From contig JAJKFL010000010.1 of the NCBI GenBank assembly GCA_021186555.1, positions 24,558,679 to 24,622,678 of the forward strand: DNA of 64,000 bases. Reading direction: 5' to 3'. Shown here one piece after another: positions 44,801 to 57,124 of the stretch (position 1 is the stretch's first letter; each line of letters starts with the position of its first letter). The stretch comes from Reticulitermes speratus. Taxonomy: Eukaryota; Arthropoda; Insecta; Blattodea; Rhinotermitidae. Below the pieces are notes generated by a model. That model did no database searches and was not told the origin of the DNA. It saw nothing but the letters and a program-made list of their open reading frames with translations. The translations under genes and the position numbers were made by a program.

Positions 44801-45900
44801 GAAATAGCATATTGTGCAGTATGTTACTGAAAATGGAAAGGTTTGCTTTGTGTAGTTCTGTTGCATGGTGCATATGAAATACTTAAAAAGAGCATGGACT
44901 CAGATTTTTCACTCATGATTCATCAGTAATGTGCAAAATTGTCGGGGCAACTGTGAGAACGTTTTAAGACTTTGTGAGTAGTTTGAAGGCTGAGGTTATT
45001 GGTGCAAAATACTTGAAACATTAAAAAATGCTTTGCAGTAACAAAATAAGATAGACATTTCATTGCCATGGAGAATGTTTCATAAGTAGAATGTAAGATG
45101 TCACTAGTGATATGTGATTACCTCATCAATATGGCCTATTTGATCTTAGCAATGGTGCATTGGCTGCAGAAGTTGTGTGTGTTGGTTGTGATAGTGCTTG
45201 TGCACAGTGAACAGGAAGGAAGCCATGTAAATCTTGTCAGTAGTTTCTCTCTCATACCTGAGGTTCAGACAGGCTTACTTTCTTCTTTTTCTCCTTTTTC
45301 TTTCTTTCTTTCAAATACAAGTCAAGTGAGCTAACCTGGGCAGTAAGTAATTGACAGAACATGCAAGGATGTGACTTCCATCTTGAAGTTGAGTGAATTG
45401 AAGTGAATTTTCCATCTCATAGATTTGAAGAAAGTCCAACATGAGGAGATGTGAAACTGAGGACAGGTTAATGCTGTGGATTCCTGCCCTTTTGAGGGAC
45501 ATTTGAACATGCATTGCAGGATTACTGTAAGTATTGGTTGCCTTTGTCTTCTATTGATACTGTGTATTTATGTTGACTTAACATGAGTATGTTGTTTTCA
45601 GTTTGCCATAGATAATGTTTTATTTTCAGGATTTAATGGAGATATAAAAATGCATTGCTTGATATCAGACTGGTTTGTAATGAGGTGATTTCTTCAGATT
45701 CTGTAACCCTCAGTTTGATATAGATGTTATGTTGGGTTCTTATTTTTGGTTAAGTCCATAACCTAAGTGATGGTATATATATTTTCAGAGTTGTGAACAG
45801 GTATAGGCTGTAACATCCATTATGGAGAATGGTGGAAATAATAGCGGGATAGTTGGATATATTTGGAAATGAGAGGTGTAACTAACTTCAGCGATGCTTA
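44801..45900. other. No recognisable gene
   Basis: AT-rich intergenic sequence, nothing assigned. Confidence 0.4.
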
Positions 45901-45904
45901 GTCA

Positions 45905-46390
45905 AACATGTTTCTTAGTTCAGCAATAAAACCAACAAAAGCACTTTATTTCTTAAGCATGTCTACTAACCCTACATATGTTTCGGCTGCAATAGAACCA
46001 TGCTTAAGAAATAAAGTGCTTTTGTTGGTTTAATTGATGAATTATATCAGAATACACGGTGAACACAATATAAAATTGTATATATCATTATATGTGTTCA
46101 CCGTATATATATATAATTCAGCAATTAAACCAACAAAGCACTTATTCTTAAGCATGTCTACTAACCTACAAGTTTTGCTGCATAAACCATGCTTAAGAAA
46201 TAAAGTGCTTTGTTGTTATTGATGATATATATATAACGGTGAACACATATAAATATATATATATACCAACATGTATTGCACAAAATTATAACTAGATAAA
46301 CTTATCACTTAACCCGACACGTGTTTCGGCCCAAATGGGCCATCATCGGGGTTGCTGGTTTTGTATGCTTCACTGTACATTTCCTTTGGT
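45905..46390. mobile_element. Decayed hammerhead/Penelope-like elements F
   Basis: A compound of inverted arms with GCTTTTGTTGGTTTAATTGA. A plus-strand end at 46050 reads I-H-G-E-H-N-I-K-L (the ATG has become ATA). A second, more damaged copy is at 46085-46260. At 46318-46370 (minus) a hammerhead lacks only the T of CTGATGA; its stem I (AACCC/GGGTT) and GTC remain. Confidence 0.6.
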
Positions 46391-48040
46391 ATTGTTAAGA
46401 GTTGTATTTTGCTGGTGATATGGTTATAACCCTGAAACCACGTGCACTACACTTATTTACTGGTGATGTAGTAGGTGATCGGAACGTAGGGTGTAGAAAG
46501 CTGCCAGGCGCGGCTGACCGTGGATGGGGTCTCTTAGTATTATAACTTTCTGGAATATGATGCTGAGTTGTCTTCTATAAATCTGCCAATTTTTGGAATA
46601 ACTTGGTGTTACCATCTTCATTCTTCCACCCTGAAGATGGAGGAAGTAAATTCTCTCGAAACGTCCCAAGATTTATACCGCAGTACATGAAGTTTTACCC
46701 CAGAACTCGGTAATTGTTGCAGTCACCAGTGTGAAAACCACAAATCTCGCAAAAATGTTTGCTGTCAGGAAGTACGCAAGTTTTCTCCAGATGAGTCTAG
46801 TTTGTCGCACTTTCATATCCAGCCTGTCCAAGAAGCAACTTAAAAATATGGCATACGAATTAATTTGTGTTTTAAAGTGGGATAAGTAATTCTTCTAAGT
46901 GCCTAATTTTGACAAGAGTTGCATATATTTTGCTGACAGTATTTGTGTTTTAGCATGCCATTTGTTTATTATTTTGAGTTAAGAAATTGTGCGTCCCACG
47001 TAAATGAGAGAGTTGACTGGTTTATTTTAATTTTATCCCCTTAATGTTCTATTCTTTGAAGCCAAAAACTTTGGTCTTATTTGTGCAAATGTTTAAATTG
47101 TATTTGTTAACAATGTTATGTGATGAATGTGATGTTCTTGTAAAACATAATTCTCAACAAAATTACAGCCTTGGTAAAAATTTGCATCTTGTTACAAACC
47201 TAAGATTTAAGTGACTGTGGTATGTTCTACATTTGTGTATTCTTCTGTGAACAATAATGTGTTATAGCTGACATTTTTACACATTAAGGATTTTAGAATT
47301 CAATTTTAGAACTTTCATATGAATTTTGTGGGAAAGGATGTTTATGTATCAACTGTGAGGTTATGTAGACACAGAAGGAGAATTAGCATCTCTGCGAGGA
47401 AATTATTGTAGATTACTGTATTTCAAACGATTTTTCCGGAATGACTGGAGAAAACCGTGCAAACTCAGGGTAAGACTGTATAACTTCAAACAGAAGCCAC
47501 TATTTTAGTGTGCTGATATTTTATTCACATAAGCAAATGATTATAACTTAGTGGATTCAAATACTGTCAATATATCAGAGCAGCAGACTTTCTGAAGTTA
47601 TCTGTGTTTCTGTTCAGATATTTCTAAACTTAAAGTGTGTCTCCTGCTGATACTGTCCAAATTTCAGTGCCATTTTTGACATTTTAAATATTCACATTCA
47701 TACAAAACTTAAGTTGCTTCTAGAAAGGTGTTTGGAGTGGCATTTTGACTAGACCTCTCTGATGTTGTCTTATTGCTACCATTTTATACTCGGTAAGAAT
47801 AATTTTGAAGGGCTGCAGGTTTGGTTCAGTTTGCTTTAGTTGCGAGAAGACATAAATGTAACAAGAACCAAAATTTGTGTCTTGTTCCTTAACCTGGTGA
47901 GTGCTCAGACAGTTCCCTATATTTGCTGATATTATATTACACCATAGTGTAAAGGTGCAAATAGCCTTCAAAGTTTTGCGCAGTGACTGTATTTAGTTGA
48001 CTTATAATACATTACTACTAGATAATGTGATGAATTTAAA
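46391..48040. other. No recognisable gene
   Basis: An old hammerhead-like arm (CCCTGAAGATGGAGGAAG ... CGAAACGTC) lies at 46628-46670. Otherwise plain AT-rich intergenic DNA. Confidence 0.4.
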
Positions 48041-48044
48041 AAGG

Positions 48045-48165
48045 TGGCAGGCTTTGTGACTGCGGTAATGAACCTTCAGGTTCCATAAAACGGGGGAATT
48101 TCTTGACTAGCTGACGACCTGCTACTTCTCAAGAAGGACTGTGCTACATGGAGTTAGTTATGGAG
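48045..48165 (+). mobile_element. RTE 3' end fragment
   Basis: GTGACTGCGGTAATGAACCT, stop, GGGGGAATTTCTTGACTAGC, ending GGAGTTAGTTATGG. Confidence 0.7.
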
Positions 48166-49117
48166 TTACGTATTTATAATCAACAGTAGCGAAATTTAAG
48201 CTTGAAAATTTATGTACCTGTATGATTCTGGTCCATGATAAAAAAAATACCTTACATTGTTTCATAGAAATTCACTTCAGTACAAAAAGAAAAAGGACTA
48301 GACAATAGTAATACTAGAATGAAACAATAGTAATACTGTACTTTATTGCTTATAGGTTTGTAATTCTTTTTATTGTACTGTAGAAGTCAATACAGAGTAT
48401 CATGCATATTTTTATGCTAAAAATTTAATATACCATATGACAAGTAATATAATTCATTGTTACAACAATCTTTCATTCAGTATTACAATTTAATATACAA
48501 CAAAGTATGATGTAACATATCAGTAACAACAATCTAGTTTGTTGTCTCACAACTATAACATTTTGCAGAAATTTGCTTATAGAACGTCTATTTGCATCAA
48601 ACTGCAAGCTTATATTGGATGATAAAAGTTCAGTTTTAAAATTCTCATGTACCAGCATGGCAGTTGGCTGGTCATCTCTATACCAACACACAAGATGAGT
48701 TATGGCCAAGCAAATATACAAACAATTCCAGCAGTCAGCCAATGACTGTTATGACTAGGCCTAGATAGGAGGCAGATATGAAAATGGGTCTTAAACAAAT
48801 AGGATGGGATAACAAGGACTAGATTTACATGGCTGAGAATAGGGACAAGCAGCAGGCTGTTTTTAACACAGTAATTAACTTTCAGGTTGCATAAACTGCA
48901 GGAAATTTCTTGTCTAGCTGAGGAAGATTAAGATATACGGAAGTATAATTTTGCCTGTTGTTTTGTATGGGTGTGAAACTTGGTCTCTCACACTGAGGGA
49001 GGAACATAGGCTAAGGGTGTTCGAGAATAGGGTGCTGAGGGGGATATTTGGGCCTAAGAGGGATGAGGTAACGGGGGAGTGGAGAAGACTACATAACGAG
49101 GAACTTAATGATTTTTA

Positions 49118-49583
49118 TATAAATGGATATGTCAACCAACAACTGCACTAATTAAGTTTTATTTAACACTTTACAATTGCCCTGCATATGTTTCGGTCAC
49201 AAAGTGACCATCATCAGGGGCGTCGTACGCACGTATGTGCACTTCACTTCACGTTGTCCATTGTTTATTAAGTTATGCGTGGGGGTTATTTCATACAAAT
49301 GAACACAAATTACGTCAACTTACGATCATAATACACAATTTCAATGGTACCCACTATCGTGGAACAGTGTACAAAAAATAACCCCCACGCATAACTTAAT
49401 AAACAATGGACAACGTGAAGTGAAGTGTACATACGTGCGTATGAAGCCCCTGATGATGGTCACTTTGTGACCGAAACATATGTAGGGCAATTGTAAAGTG
49501 TTAAATAAAACTTAATTAGTGCAGTTGTTGGTTGACATATCCATTTATATATTACCATAATGCACGGTGAACAAAAAGTCAAG
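49118..49583 (+). mobile_element. Hammerhead/Penelope-like element G (best-defined copy)
   Basis: A 466-bp insert with a 13-bp target duplication TTAATGATTTTTA (49105-49117, 49584-49596). The arms, about 150 bp each, start ATAAATGGATATGTCAACCA and are complementary. After the right arm comes a 33-nt extension with ATG: M-H-G-E-Q-K-V-K-L. Inverted pseudo-LTRs with a short extension on one side and variable target duplications are features described for Penelope elements. Confidence 0.9.
49446..49488 (+). ncRNA. Type I hammerhead ribozyme, intact core
   Basis: Stem I GCCC/GGGC, CTGATGA, stem II GGTCAC/GTGACC with TTT loop, GAAA, CATATG, triplet GTA. The opposing arm copy (49188-49220, minus) is identical except that the cleavage-triplet U is C. 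Confidence 0.85.
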
Positions 49584-50074
49584 TTAATGATTTTTACTCA
49601 TCACCAACTATTATTCGGGTGATCAAATCAAGAACAATGAGGTGGGTGGGGCATGTAGCACGTATGGGTGAGGGGAGAGGTGCATACAGGATTTTGGTGG
49701 GGAGACCTGAGGGAAGGAGACCACTTGGAAGACCCAGGCATAGATGGGAGGATAATATTAAAATGGATCTTCAAGAAGTGGGATGGGGGGGCATGGACTG
49801 GATTAATATGGCTCAGGATAGGGACAGGTGGCGGGCTCTTGTGAGTGCGGTAATGAACCTTCGGGTTCCATAAAACGCGGGGAATTTCTTGACTAGCTGA
49901 CGACCTGTTAGCTTCTCAAGAAGGACTGTGCTACATGGAGTTAGTTAGTTAGTTAGTTAGTTAGCTGAGGAAGTATTAGCTTCCAAGAATGACCCTTCAC
50001 CGTGTACATCCTGTACTGCTTTATGACTGGTAGAGTCATTAATGAAACCTGTTTTAGTTTTGTTAAAGCAGCCA

Positions 50075-50365
50075 GCATAGCACAGTCAGTATAGTTACTA
50101 GGCTATTGGCTGAATGGTCCAGGGTTTGAATTCTGCCAGGGACAAGAATTTTTCTTTTCTCCAAAACATTCAAACTGGTTCTGGGGCCCACCCAGCCTCT
50201 AATTCAATGGGTAACATGGTTTTTTCCCCAAGGGTAAAATGGCCAGGTGTGAAGTTGACTGCTCGCCTCCATCTAGCGCTGAGGTTAAGAGTGAGTGGAG
50301 CTATTCCTCTGCTCCTCCTCTATGTCTTCATGGCATGGACAGGGACAACTTGACCTTTATTCTTT
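50075..50365 (+). mobile_element. tRNA-derived SINE, family A
   Basis: GCCAGCATAGCACAGTCAGT head, GGGTTTGAATTCTGCC decayed box B, family body, end GGGACAACTTGACC. Confidence 0.7.
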
Positions 50366-52618
50366 TAGTTTTGTTTATTTCCTAATTACCGTTGTAGCAA
50401 AAGTGTGCAATATAAAATATGTGTCAATGTAAAAGCTTGCGATGATGTATTACACTTTTGATTACTGAACTTCCAGAAAATTTCCGTAACCATTTTGATA
50501 AAGCTTTATCAACTGCCATATTTGGTGTGCTAAACAGTTTTTCAGTGCAATACTAGAAGTCTTTAAACTAGGCGGAACAAAGCAGTGGCTGTTGAAAAAG
50601 TGTGCATTATTATAATACCTTATTCTACAGACTATATTTAAATGAAGAATTGCCATTATTATTAAATACATTTTTGATAATGATGAGTCGTAATACAGTA
50701 CAATTTTTATGTAATATATTCATGCCATCTCAATGTGACTCAAAAATAACTGGCATGTTGTGTTGTAATACATTTTATTAACTTTTGAAGTTTATGTAAA
50801 TTGTGTAGCTAACTACGCTACACGCTGCACTTATATTAAGAAAATGAATGAACAATTCTCAGGTGAATAATATTACGGTTCTTTTATATGCATGGTGTCT
50901 CCCTCTCGCGCACAATCACAGACACACATACACGCACATGTGTGTGCATATGCACACAAAACTATCAAATGGCAGTTTGGTTGTTTACAGTAGGTAAATA
51001 GCATATTATATGATATGTATACAACTTGCTACAGTGCCTCGTCATAAATACATCTGTTTTATGTCTTTATCTATATCATTTATAAAATGTTTTACAATAC
51101 AGCTGTCTTTACTTATGCAACTAATTACATTATTCATATCTTTATGTGTGTACTTATAAATTGTTATATGCACTTTTATTAATGGGGAGGTCGCTCAGAA
51201 CTACGATCAGATTCAGAGTCCTCTAGTTTCTGCAACTGTATCCTACGAAAATTTGTCGCAAACTCCCACGACAGTAAACATGTGATTTTTGTAATATAGG
51301 GTCATTATTACATTTTGTCACTTTCTGCCACTATTCCAGTGGGTGTGTGGGCGCGGGCTACTCAATAAGTATGGTATATATAATCAATGAGGAGACAGGA
51401 AGTGACAAATTATATTTGTCTGATAACTAAAGGAAAATTTTCTAACAGAACTTTCATGGAAACCGTAAATATATTGTCTCTAAATAAAATTCCTTGATTT
51501 TTCTAAGACCACACCTACAAAAGATCGGCCTGTTCTTTGTTCTTGATGCAGATTTTAAAAAGATGCATATTTTACAATTAAATTGAAGTATGTGTGTATT
51601 TTACTGCGACGCTCTCAGAGTGCTAAATGCTTTTATTGCAAATCTGGAAGTTCTTCTGATTGAAAACACTTGATGGTCTTGAAGGAAGTGATATCCTATA
51701 GTTTGGTAGACATGTACCGGTGATTTAGAGGAAGCTACTGCTTCTATGTTGTACTCTGAAGATGGAAGTAGTAGATTCTTCTGCAGCGTCATATCAATGT
51801 ATCAAACTATAGGGTGTCACATCACCACATCACTGAAGACAGTGATATTCATGTGTACCACTGTGGGAACATTACATCATTTGTGTATCTTACAGTGAGG
51901 CTGTACTGGCTGATATTCCACTTCTGAGTTTAGTTACCATTCTGGTAATAAAGTAGTATTATTCTTTTAAATAAGTAATAAGAAATTGTTGAGTACTTCT
52001 TGACAGATGTGACTCTGTGCCATGTGTTATTGTGGATGTGTTTAGAATGACTTTGTCTAAGAAAACTTTTGTTATATTAAGAAACCAAACCTGTTTTGTA
52101 TTTGCGAATACAAAAATTAATATTTGCAATTTTTCAAATACATTAATTTATAGGTTACGATATTTTTATTAAGAGTATGGGTTTAAAATTTTGTTTATCT
52201 TTTTCTTTGACAGAGTATTGAGAGTTAAATTTTATTATAGTCATTGAATCATAGTTATGTAAGTAGTTATTCTTTCTCTTAACAATAATCACTAAATACT
52301 CTCCAACAACTCATATCCATATTTGCTGTGTAAACATCACTGTTTGAAGAAATGTTTACAAGAATGTTGCTTTGCAAGATCTTTCTGGTGCCAAGCTAAG
52401 GCTTTTCTTCCACAGTCTTTACAATAGCATTTAATATGACTGGAGATGTGTGTGACCTTGACACTGAATTTGAGATTAATTGCCATCAGAAGTCATGTCA
52501 AATCATTTAGGAGAAACATTTAACATTCTGATAGTCAGTTCACGATGTTGAATCCTTTCTGTGACTTCCACGTGTTTATAATCAACTGTCTTCGTTTGTT
52601 CACTAACCTTAGTTTTGT
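50366..52618. other. EML 3' flank, no recognisable gene
   Basis: AT-rich. An old repeat near 51740-51850 (CTCTGAAGATGGAAGTAG) resembles a decayed hammerhead arm. It probably contains the EML 3' UTR just below 52619; its end cannot be placed. Confidence 0.4.
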
Positions 52619-52772
52619 CTAATCGTCAATAACATCCCACAGTATCAGCGTGGCATCTGAACCGCCTACAGTAACAACACTCTTGTCACTGTACATGAAA
52701 CGTGCTGTGGCTATTTGCATGCTGTACACTTTCTCTTCATTATACTCTGCTTTGGCACTCAGACATGGGTAC
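52619..52772 (-). CDS. EMAP-like (EML) protein, last exon
   Basis: EML proteins are WD40/HELP proteins that bind microtubules in the cytoplasm. This exon starts after AACACAG, completes an Arg codon in phase with the previous exon, and reads Y-P-C-L-S-A-K-A, then ATARFMYSDKSVVTVGGSDA, then T-L-I-L-W-D-V-I-D-D and a stop at 52619-52621. The V-G-G-x-D-x-x-x-x-x-W blade is the usual last WD repeat of EML proteins. Which EML paralogue is not decided. Confidence 0.88.
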
Positions 52773-52839
52773 CTGTGTTAAGAAGTTAAAAATCTTAACT
52801 GTAATTGCAAATTTGTAGATTGTTTTTGCCTGTTGGGCG

Positions 52840-52960
52840 TCACTGAATTTCACGTTGTTGCCGAAATATGTATAGGGGAAATCCTTTAATAAAGTAATTA
52901 GTGAAAAAATTATCTTTGTGCATTTGTTGGTGAATGATAATCTGTAATTGCAAAGTTTAT
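52840..52960 (+). mobile_element. Hammerhead-element arm remnant
   Basis: GCCGAAATATGTATAGGGGA, then GTGCATTTGTTGGTGAATGA. The 5' half of the ribozyme is lost. In EML intron. Confidence 0.5.
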
Positions 52961-53439
52961 CATAAAAAGCACAATATTAATCCAGTTAAGTCATGCTAAT
53001 GGTCTTTCTGGTATGTAGTTAATGTTTAAAAGCTGTCAAATTGTGCTTACTTGTCAGAAACCAGTTGTATAGGTTCATTATTTTATCTGACAACTATCAG
53101 TTGCCAGTTCTGTTGGCTTGTTTATCTTAAATATGTAGTCCACTCAGCCAGTCGCCCACACAGGCAGCAGAGTAGTGGCTCAGAATGACAAATGACAGTT
53201 GTCAGATAAAATAAGGCCCTGTACTTAGTATAGCTCTTGAATTAACTTAAGTATTAGGACATGAAGTTACAATATACATTAAGTAACATCAACCTAATTT
53301 ATTTATATCAGGGCTTGGAACAAGCCATGCCATTTCTCAGGCAGTTGCCAGACTTTCATTGTGTGTGATTGGATTCAATCCTAGGCCATTCCACATGGTA
53401 TTTTTCATGGAGAGATTAGCACTTGGGTAGGTTTTTCTC

Positions 53440-56075
53440 TTTAGTACTTCAGTTTTCCCCTGTCAGTATCATTCCACCAATGCTCCATACTCATTCATAC
53501 ATCTACCACCAACGCTGTATAATGTTTTTCTCCCAGTACTTCAGTCTTCCCCTGTCAGTATCATTCCACCAATGCTCCATACTCATTCATTCATCTACCA
53601 CCAACACTGTATAATGTTTCTCTCCCAGTTCTTCAGTTTCCCCTGTCAGTATCATTCCACCAATGCTCCATACTCATTCATACATCTACCACCAACGCTG
53701 TATAATGTTTTTCTCCCAGTACTTCAGTCTTCCCCTGTCAGTATCATTCCACCAATGCTCCATACTCATTCATTCATCTACCACCAACACTGTATAATGT
53801 TTCTCTCCCAGTTCTTCAGTTTCCCCTGTCAGTATCATTCCACCAATGCTCCATACTCATTCATACATCTACCACCAACGCTGTATAATGTTTTTCTCCC
53901 AGTACTTCAGTCTTCCCCTGTCAGTACCATTCCACCAATGCTCCATACTCATTCATACATCTACCACCAACGCTGTATAATGTTTTTCTCCCAGTACTTC
54001 AGTTTTCCCTGTCAGTATCATTCCACCAATGCTCCATACTCATTCATTCATCTACCACCAACACTGTATAATGTTTCTCTCCCAGTTCTTCAGTTTCCCC
54101 TGTCAGTATCATTCCACCAATGCTCCATACTCATTCATCCATCTACCACCAACGCTGTATAATGTTTCTCTCCCAGTACTTCAGTTTCCCCTGTCAGTAT
54201 CATTCCACCAATGCTCCATACTCATTCATTCATCTACCACCAACACTGTATAATGTTTCTCTCCCAGTTCTTCAGTTTCCCCTGTCAGTATCATTCCACC
54301 AATGCTCCATACTCATTCATACATCTACCACCAACGCTGTATAATGTTTTTCTCCCAGTACTTCAGTCTTCCCCTGTCAGTACCATTCCACCAATGCTCC
54401 ATACTCATTCATACATCTACCACCAATGCTCCATACTCATTCATACATCTACCACCTACGCTGTATAATGTTTTTCTCCCAGTACTTCAGTTTTCCCCTG
54501 TCAGTATCATTCCACCATTGCTCCACACTCATTCATTCATCTACCACCAACGCTGTATAATGTTTCTCTCCCAGTACTTCAGTTTCCCCTGTCAGTATCA
54601 TTCCACCATTGCTCCACACTCATTCATACATCTACCACCAACGCTGTATAATGTTTCTCTCCCAGTTCTTCAGTTTCCCCTGTCAGTATCATTCCACCAA
54701 TGCTCCATACTCATTCATCCATCTACCACCAACGCTGTATAATGTTTCTCTCCCAGTACTTCAGTTTCCCCTGTCAGTATCATTCCACCAATGCTCCATA
54801 CTCATTCATTCATCTACCACCAACACTGTATAATGTTTCTCTCCCAGTTCTTCAGTTTCCCCTGTCAGTATCATTCCACCAATGCTCCATACTCATTCAT
54901 CCATCTACCACCAACGCTGTATAATGTTTCTCTCCCAGTACTTCAGTTTCCCCTGTCAGTATCATTCCACCAATGCTCCATACTCATTCATTCATCTACC
55001 ACCAACACTGTATAATGTTTCTCTCCCAGTTCTTCAGTTTCCCCTGTCAGTATCATTCCACCAATGCTCCATACTCATTCATACATCTACCACCAACGCT
55101 GTATAATGTTTTTCTCCCAGTACTTCAGTCTTCCCCTGTCAGTACCATTCCACCAATGCTCCATACTCATTCATACATCTACCACCAATGCTCCATACTC
55201 ATTCATACATCTACCACCTACGCTGTATAATGTTTTTCTCCCAGTACTTCAGTTTTCCCCTGTCAGTATCATTCCACCATTGCTCCACACTCATTCATTC
55301 ATCTACCACCAACGCTGCATAATGTTTCTCTCCCAGTACTTCAGTTTCCCCTGTCAGTATCATTCCACCATTGCTCCACACTCATTCATACATCTACCAC
55401 CAACGCTGTATAATGTTTCTCTCCCAGTTCTTCAGTTTCCCCTGTCAGTATCATTCCACCAATGCTCCATACTCATTCATCCATCTACCACCAACGCTGT
55501 ATAATGTTTCTCTCCCAGTACTTCAGTTTCCCCTGTCAGTATCATTCCACCAATGCTCCATACTCATTCATTCATCTACCACCAACACTGTATAATGTTT
55601 CTCTCCCAGTTCTTCAGTTTCCCCTGTCAGTATCATTCCACCAATGCTCCATACTCATTCATACATCTACCACCAACGCTGTATAATGTTTTTCTCCCAG
55701 TACTTCAGTCTTCCCCTGTCAGTACCATTCCACCAATGCTCCATACTCATTCATACATCTACCACCAATGCTCCATACTCATTCATACATCTACCACCTA
55801 CGCTGTATAATGTTTTTCTCCCAGTACTTCAGTTTTCCCCTGTCAGTATCATTCCACCATTGCTCCACACTCATTCATTCATCTACCACCAACGCTGTAT
55901 AATGTTTCTCTCCCAGTACTTCAGTTTCCCCTGTCAGTATCATTCCACCAATGCTCCATACTCATTCATTCATCTACCACAATCGCTGTATAATGTTTCT
56001 CTCCCAGTACTTCAGTTTTACCCTGTCAGTATCATTCCACCAATGCTCCATACTTATTTATTCATCTATCACTGA
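53440..56075. repeat. 91-bp minisatellite with higher-order repeats, about 29 units
   Basis: The unit includes TCCCAGTACTTCAGTTTTCC, CCTGTCAGTATCATTCCACC and CATCTACCACCAACGCTGTA. A 762-bp block beginning near 54302 recurs at 55064, and again in shortened form at 55644. It lies in an EML intron. Confidence 0.96.
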
Positions 56076-56247
56076 CACTATATAACATTAGCAATTGACA
56101 GCATTGTTAAATAACACATTTAAAAACCAGGGATTTAATCCAGGTCTCTGCTTGTTTCTTACTCTTGATTCTGTGCAGGGAGAATTGAAACAAAATGTCT
56201 TCTTGATCCTGTATTGTAGCAGTGGTGTATAAAATATTCCTACTCAC

Positions 56248-56362
56248 CGGAAAAGCCTTAAGTATCCATCAGCATCTCCAGTTACTAGGAGATCATGTGC
56301 AGCTGATCGGTTTGCTGTCACTATCAGCGAGGCCATAGGGTAGAACCTGTTGTTCCAGATTC
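56248..56362 (-). CDS. EMAP-like protein, penultimate exon
   Basis: Acceptor TAATCTCTCTACAG, donor GTGAGT, 115 nt. It reads G-I-W-N-N-R-F-Y-P, then [20 protein letters not shown], then A-D-G-Y-L-R-L-F. The V-T-G-D-A-D-G-x-L-x-L-F motif is the WD blade that precedes the C-terminal blade in EML proteins. Both junctions are in phase with neighbours. Confidence 0.9.
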
Positions 56363-56975
56363 CTGTAGAGAGATTATTTGGACGTACTTATCTCTATGTA
56401 CATTAGGTTGTGACTAAATTCATTGCACGGTCATGCAGCCGCAGTACAATAACTCAGCTATAAAGCATGCAGAGGAACTATCCTGTGCCATTGCTTGTTT
56501 CACAAAGTAAGCAACCAGAGTTACATTCACAGCTTGTTATATACAGGCATAGTGTTATGACAATCTGTTGCATAAGATCTGAGATTTCTCGCAGTTGTGT
56601 TGCTGAAAATTCACTTCTTGTGCGATGTGATGACATATCATAAGTCTGGAGTTTGAAATGTTCTGAAGGATCATAGTGCTTTTATGTTCAGGATTAAGAC
56701 TGTCCATGTTCATGAAGATGAAGACAGTAGATGTTCCAAAATGTCAGTAGCTGCACACCCAGCAACCTAGTGTCTCATCCCAAACGCTCCAACCTTCACC
56801 AACACTGCTGTGAGAAACTCAAATTTTGCACCTCTCTAAATGTGTGTCTGTTATTGACTGGTACAGCTGGGCACCATTATGTAGGACTGGTACAGCTGGG
56901 CACCATTATGTAGGACTCACATCTTGTGCTTTGTACAGACCTTGATATCAACTAAACTCTATCCCTTGGACCTAC
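56363..56975. other. EML intron with old dispersed repeat
   Basis: The region 56660-56830 has GATGAAGACAGTAGATGTTC and ACACTGCTGTGAGA, the same repeat family as 7228 and 28600. No coding sequence. Confidence 0.45.
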
Positions 56976-57117
56976 CTGCTACCAGGAACCCGATGGTGGC
57001 GTTATGTGTGTACCATTTGACATCTTTCATTGCAACAGGACTTTTCTCGGTCACGACATTCTTGATGTCCCCTGTCAACAGCAAGCGTAGTTCTACGTTA
57101 ATGACATTTGTTTGTGA
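56976..57117 (-). CDS. EMAP-like protein exon abutting a minisatellite
   Basis: The donor GTAGGT at 56975 is in phase with 56362. It encodes [20 protein letters not shown], then [23 protein letters not shown]-x-W and G-F-x-V-x-G-I-W match the EML blade between the D-W-S and T-G-D blades. The 5' end is uncertain: the best acceptor (CCATCCCAAG) gives phase 0, while the upstream exon leaves one base. A micro-exon, another acceptor or an indel may be involved. Confidence 0.78.
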
Positions 57118-57124
57118 CTTGGGA

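Larger units (their letters stand above)
48927..49971 (+). mobile_element. Young RTE copy, split by hammerhead element G
   Basis: Target duplication TAGCTGAGGAAG (48915-48926, 49972-49983). The 5'-truncated coding region starts [14 protein letters not shown], breaks at L-N-D-F-Y, resumes at 49597 and ends A-V-M-N-L-R-V-P (49873). The 3' tail is TTAGTTAGTTAGTTAG. Confidence 0.9.
48760..50020 (+). mobile_element. Old RTE copy hosting a younger RTE
   Basis: Remnants 48760-48926 and 49972-50020 flank the younger RTE and share the duplicated TAGCTGAGGAAG. Confidence 0.7.

Noticed and set aside
49188..49220. Left-arm hammerhead of element G as active
   Set aside because: The essential U of the cleavage triplet is C, so it is predicted dead.
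53572..56075. Repeated 74-146 codon ORFs
   Set aside because: Same peptide repeated by the 91-bp array; no start context or domain.
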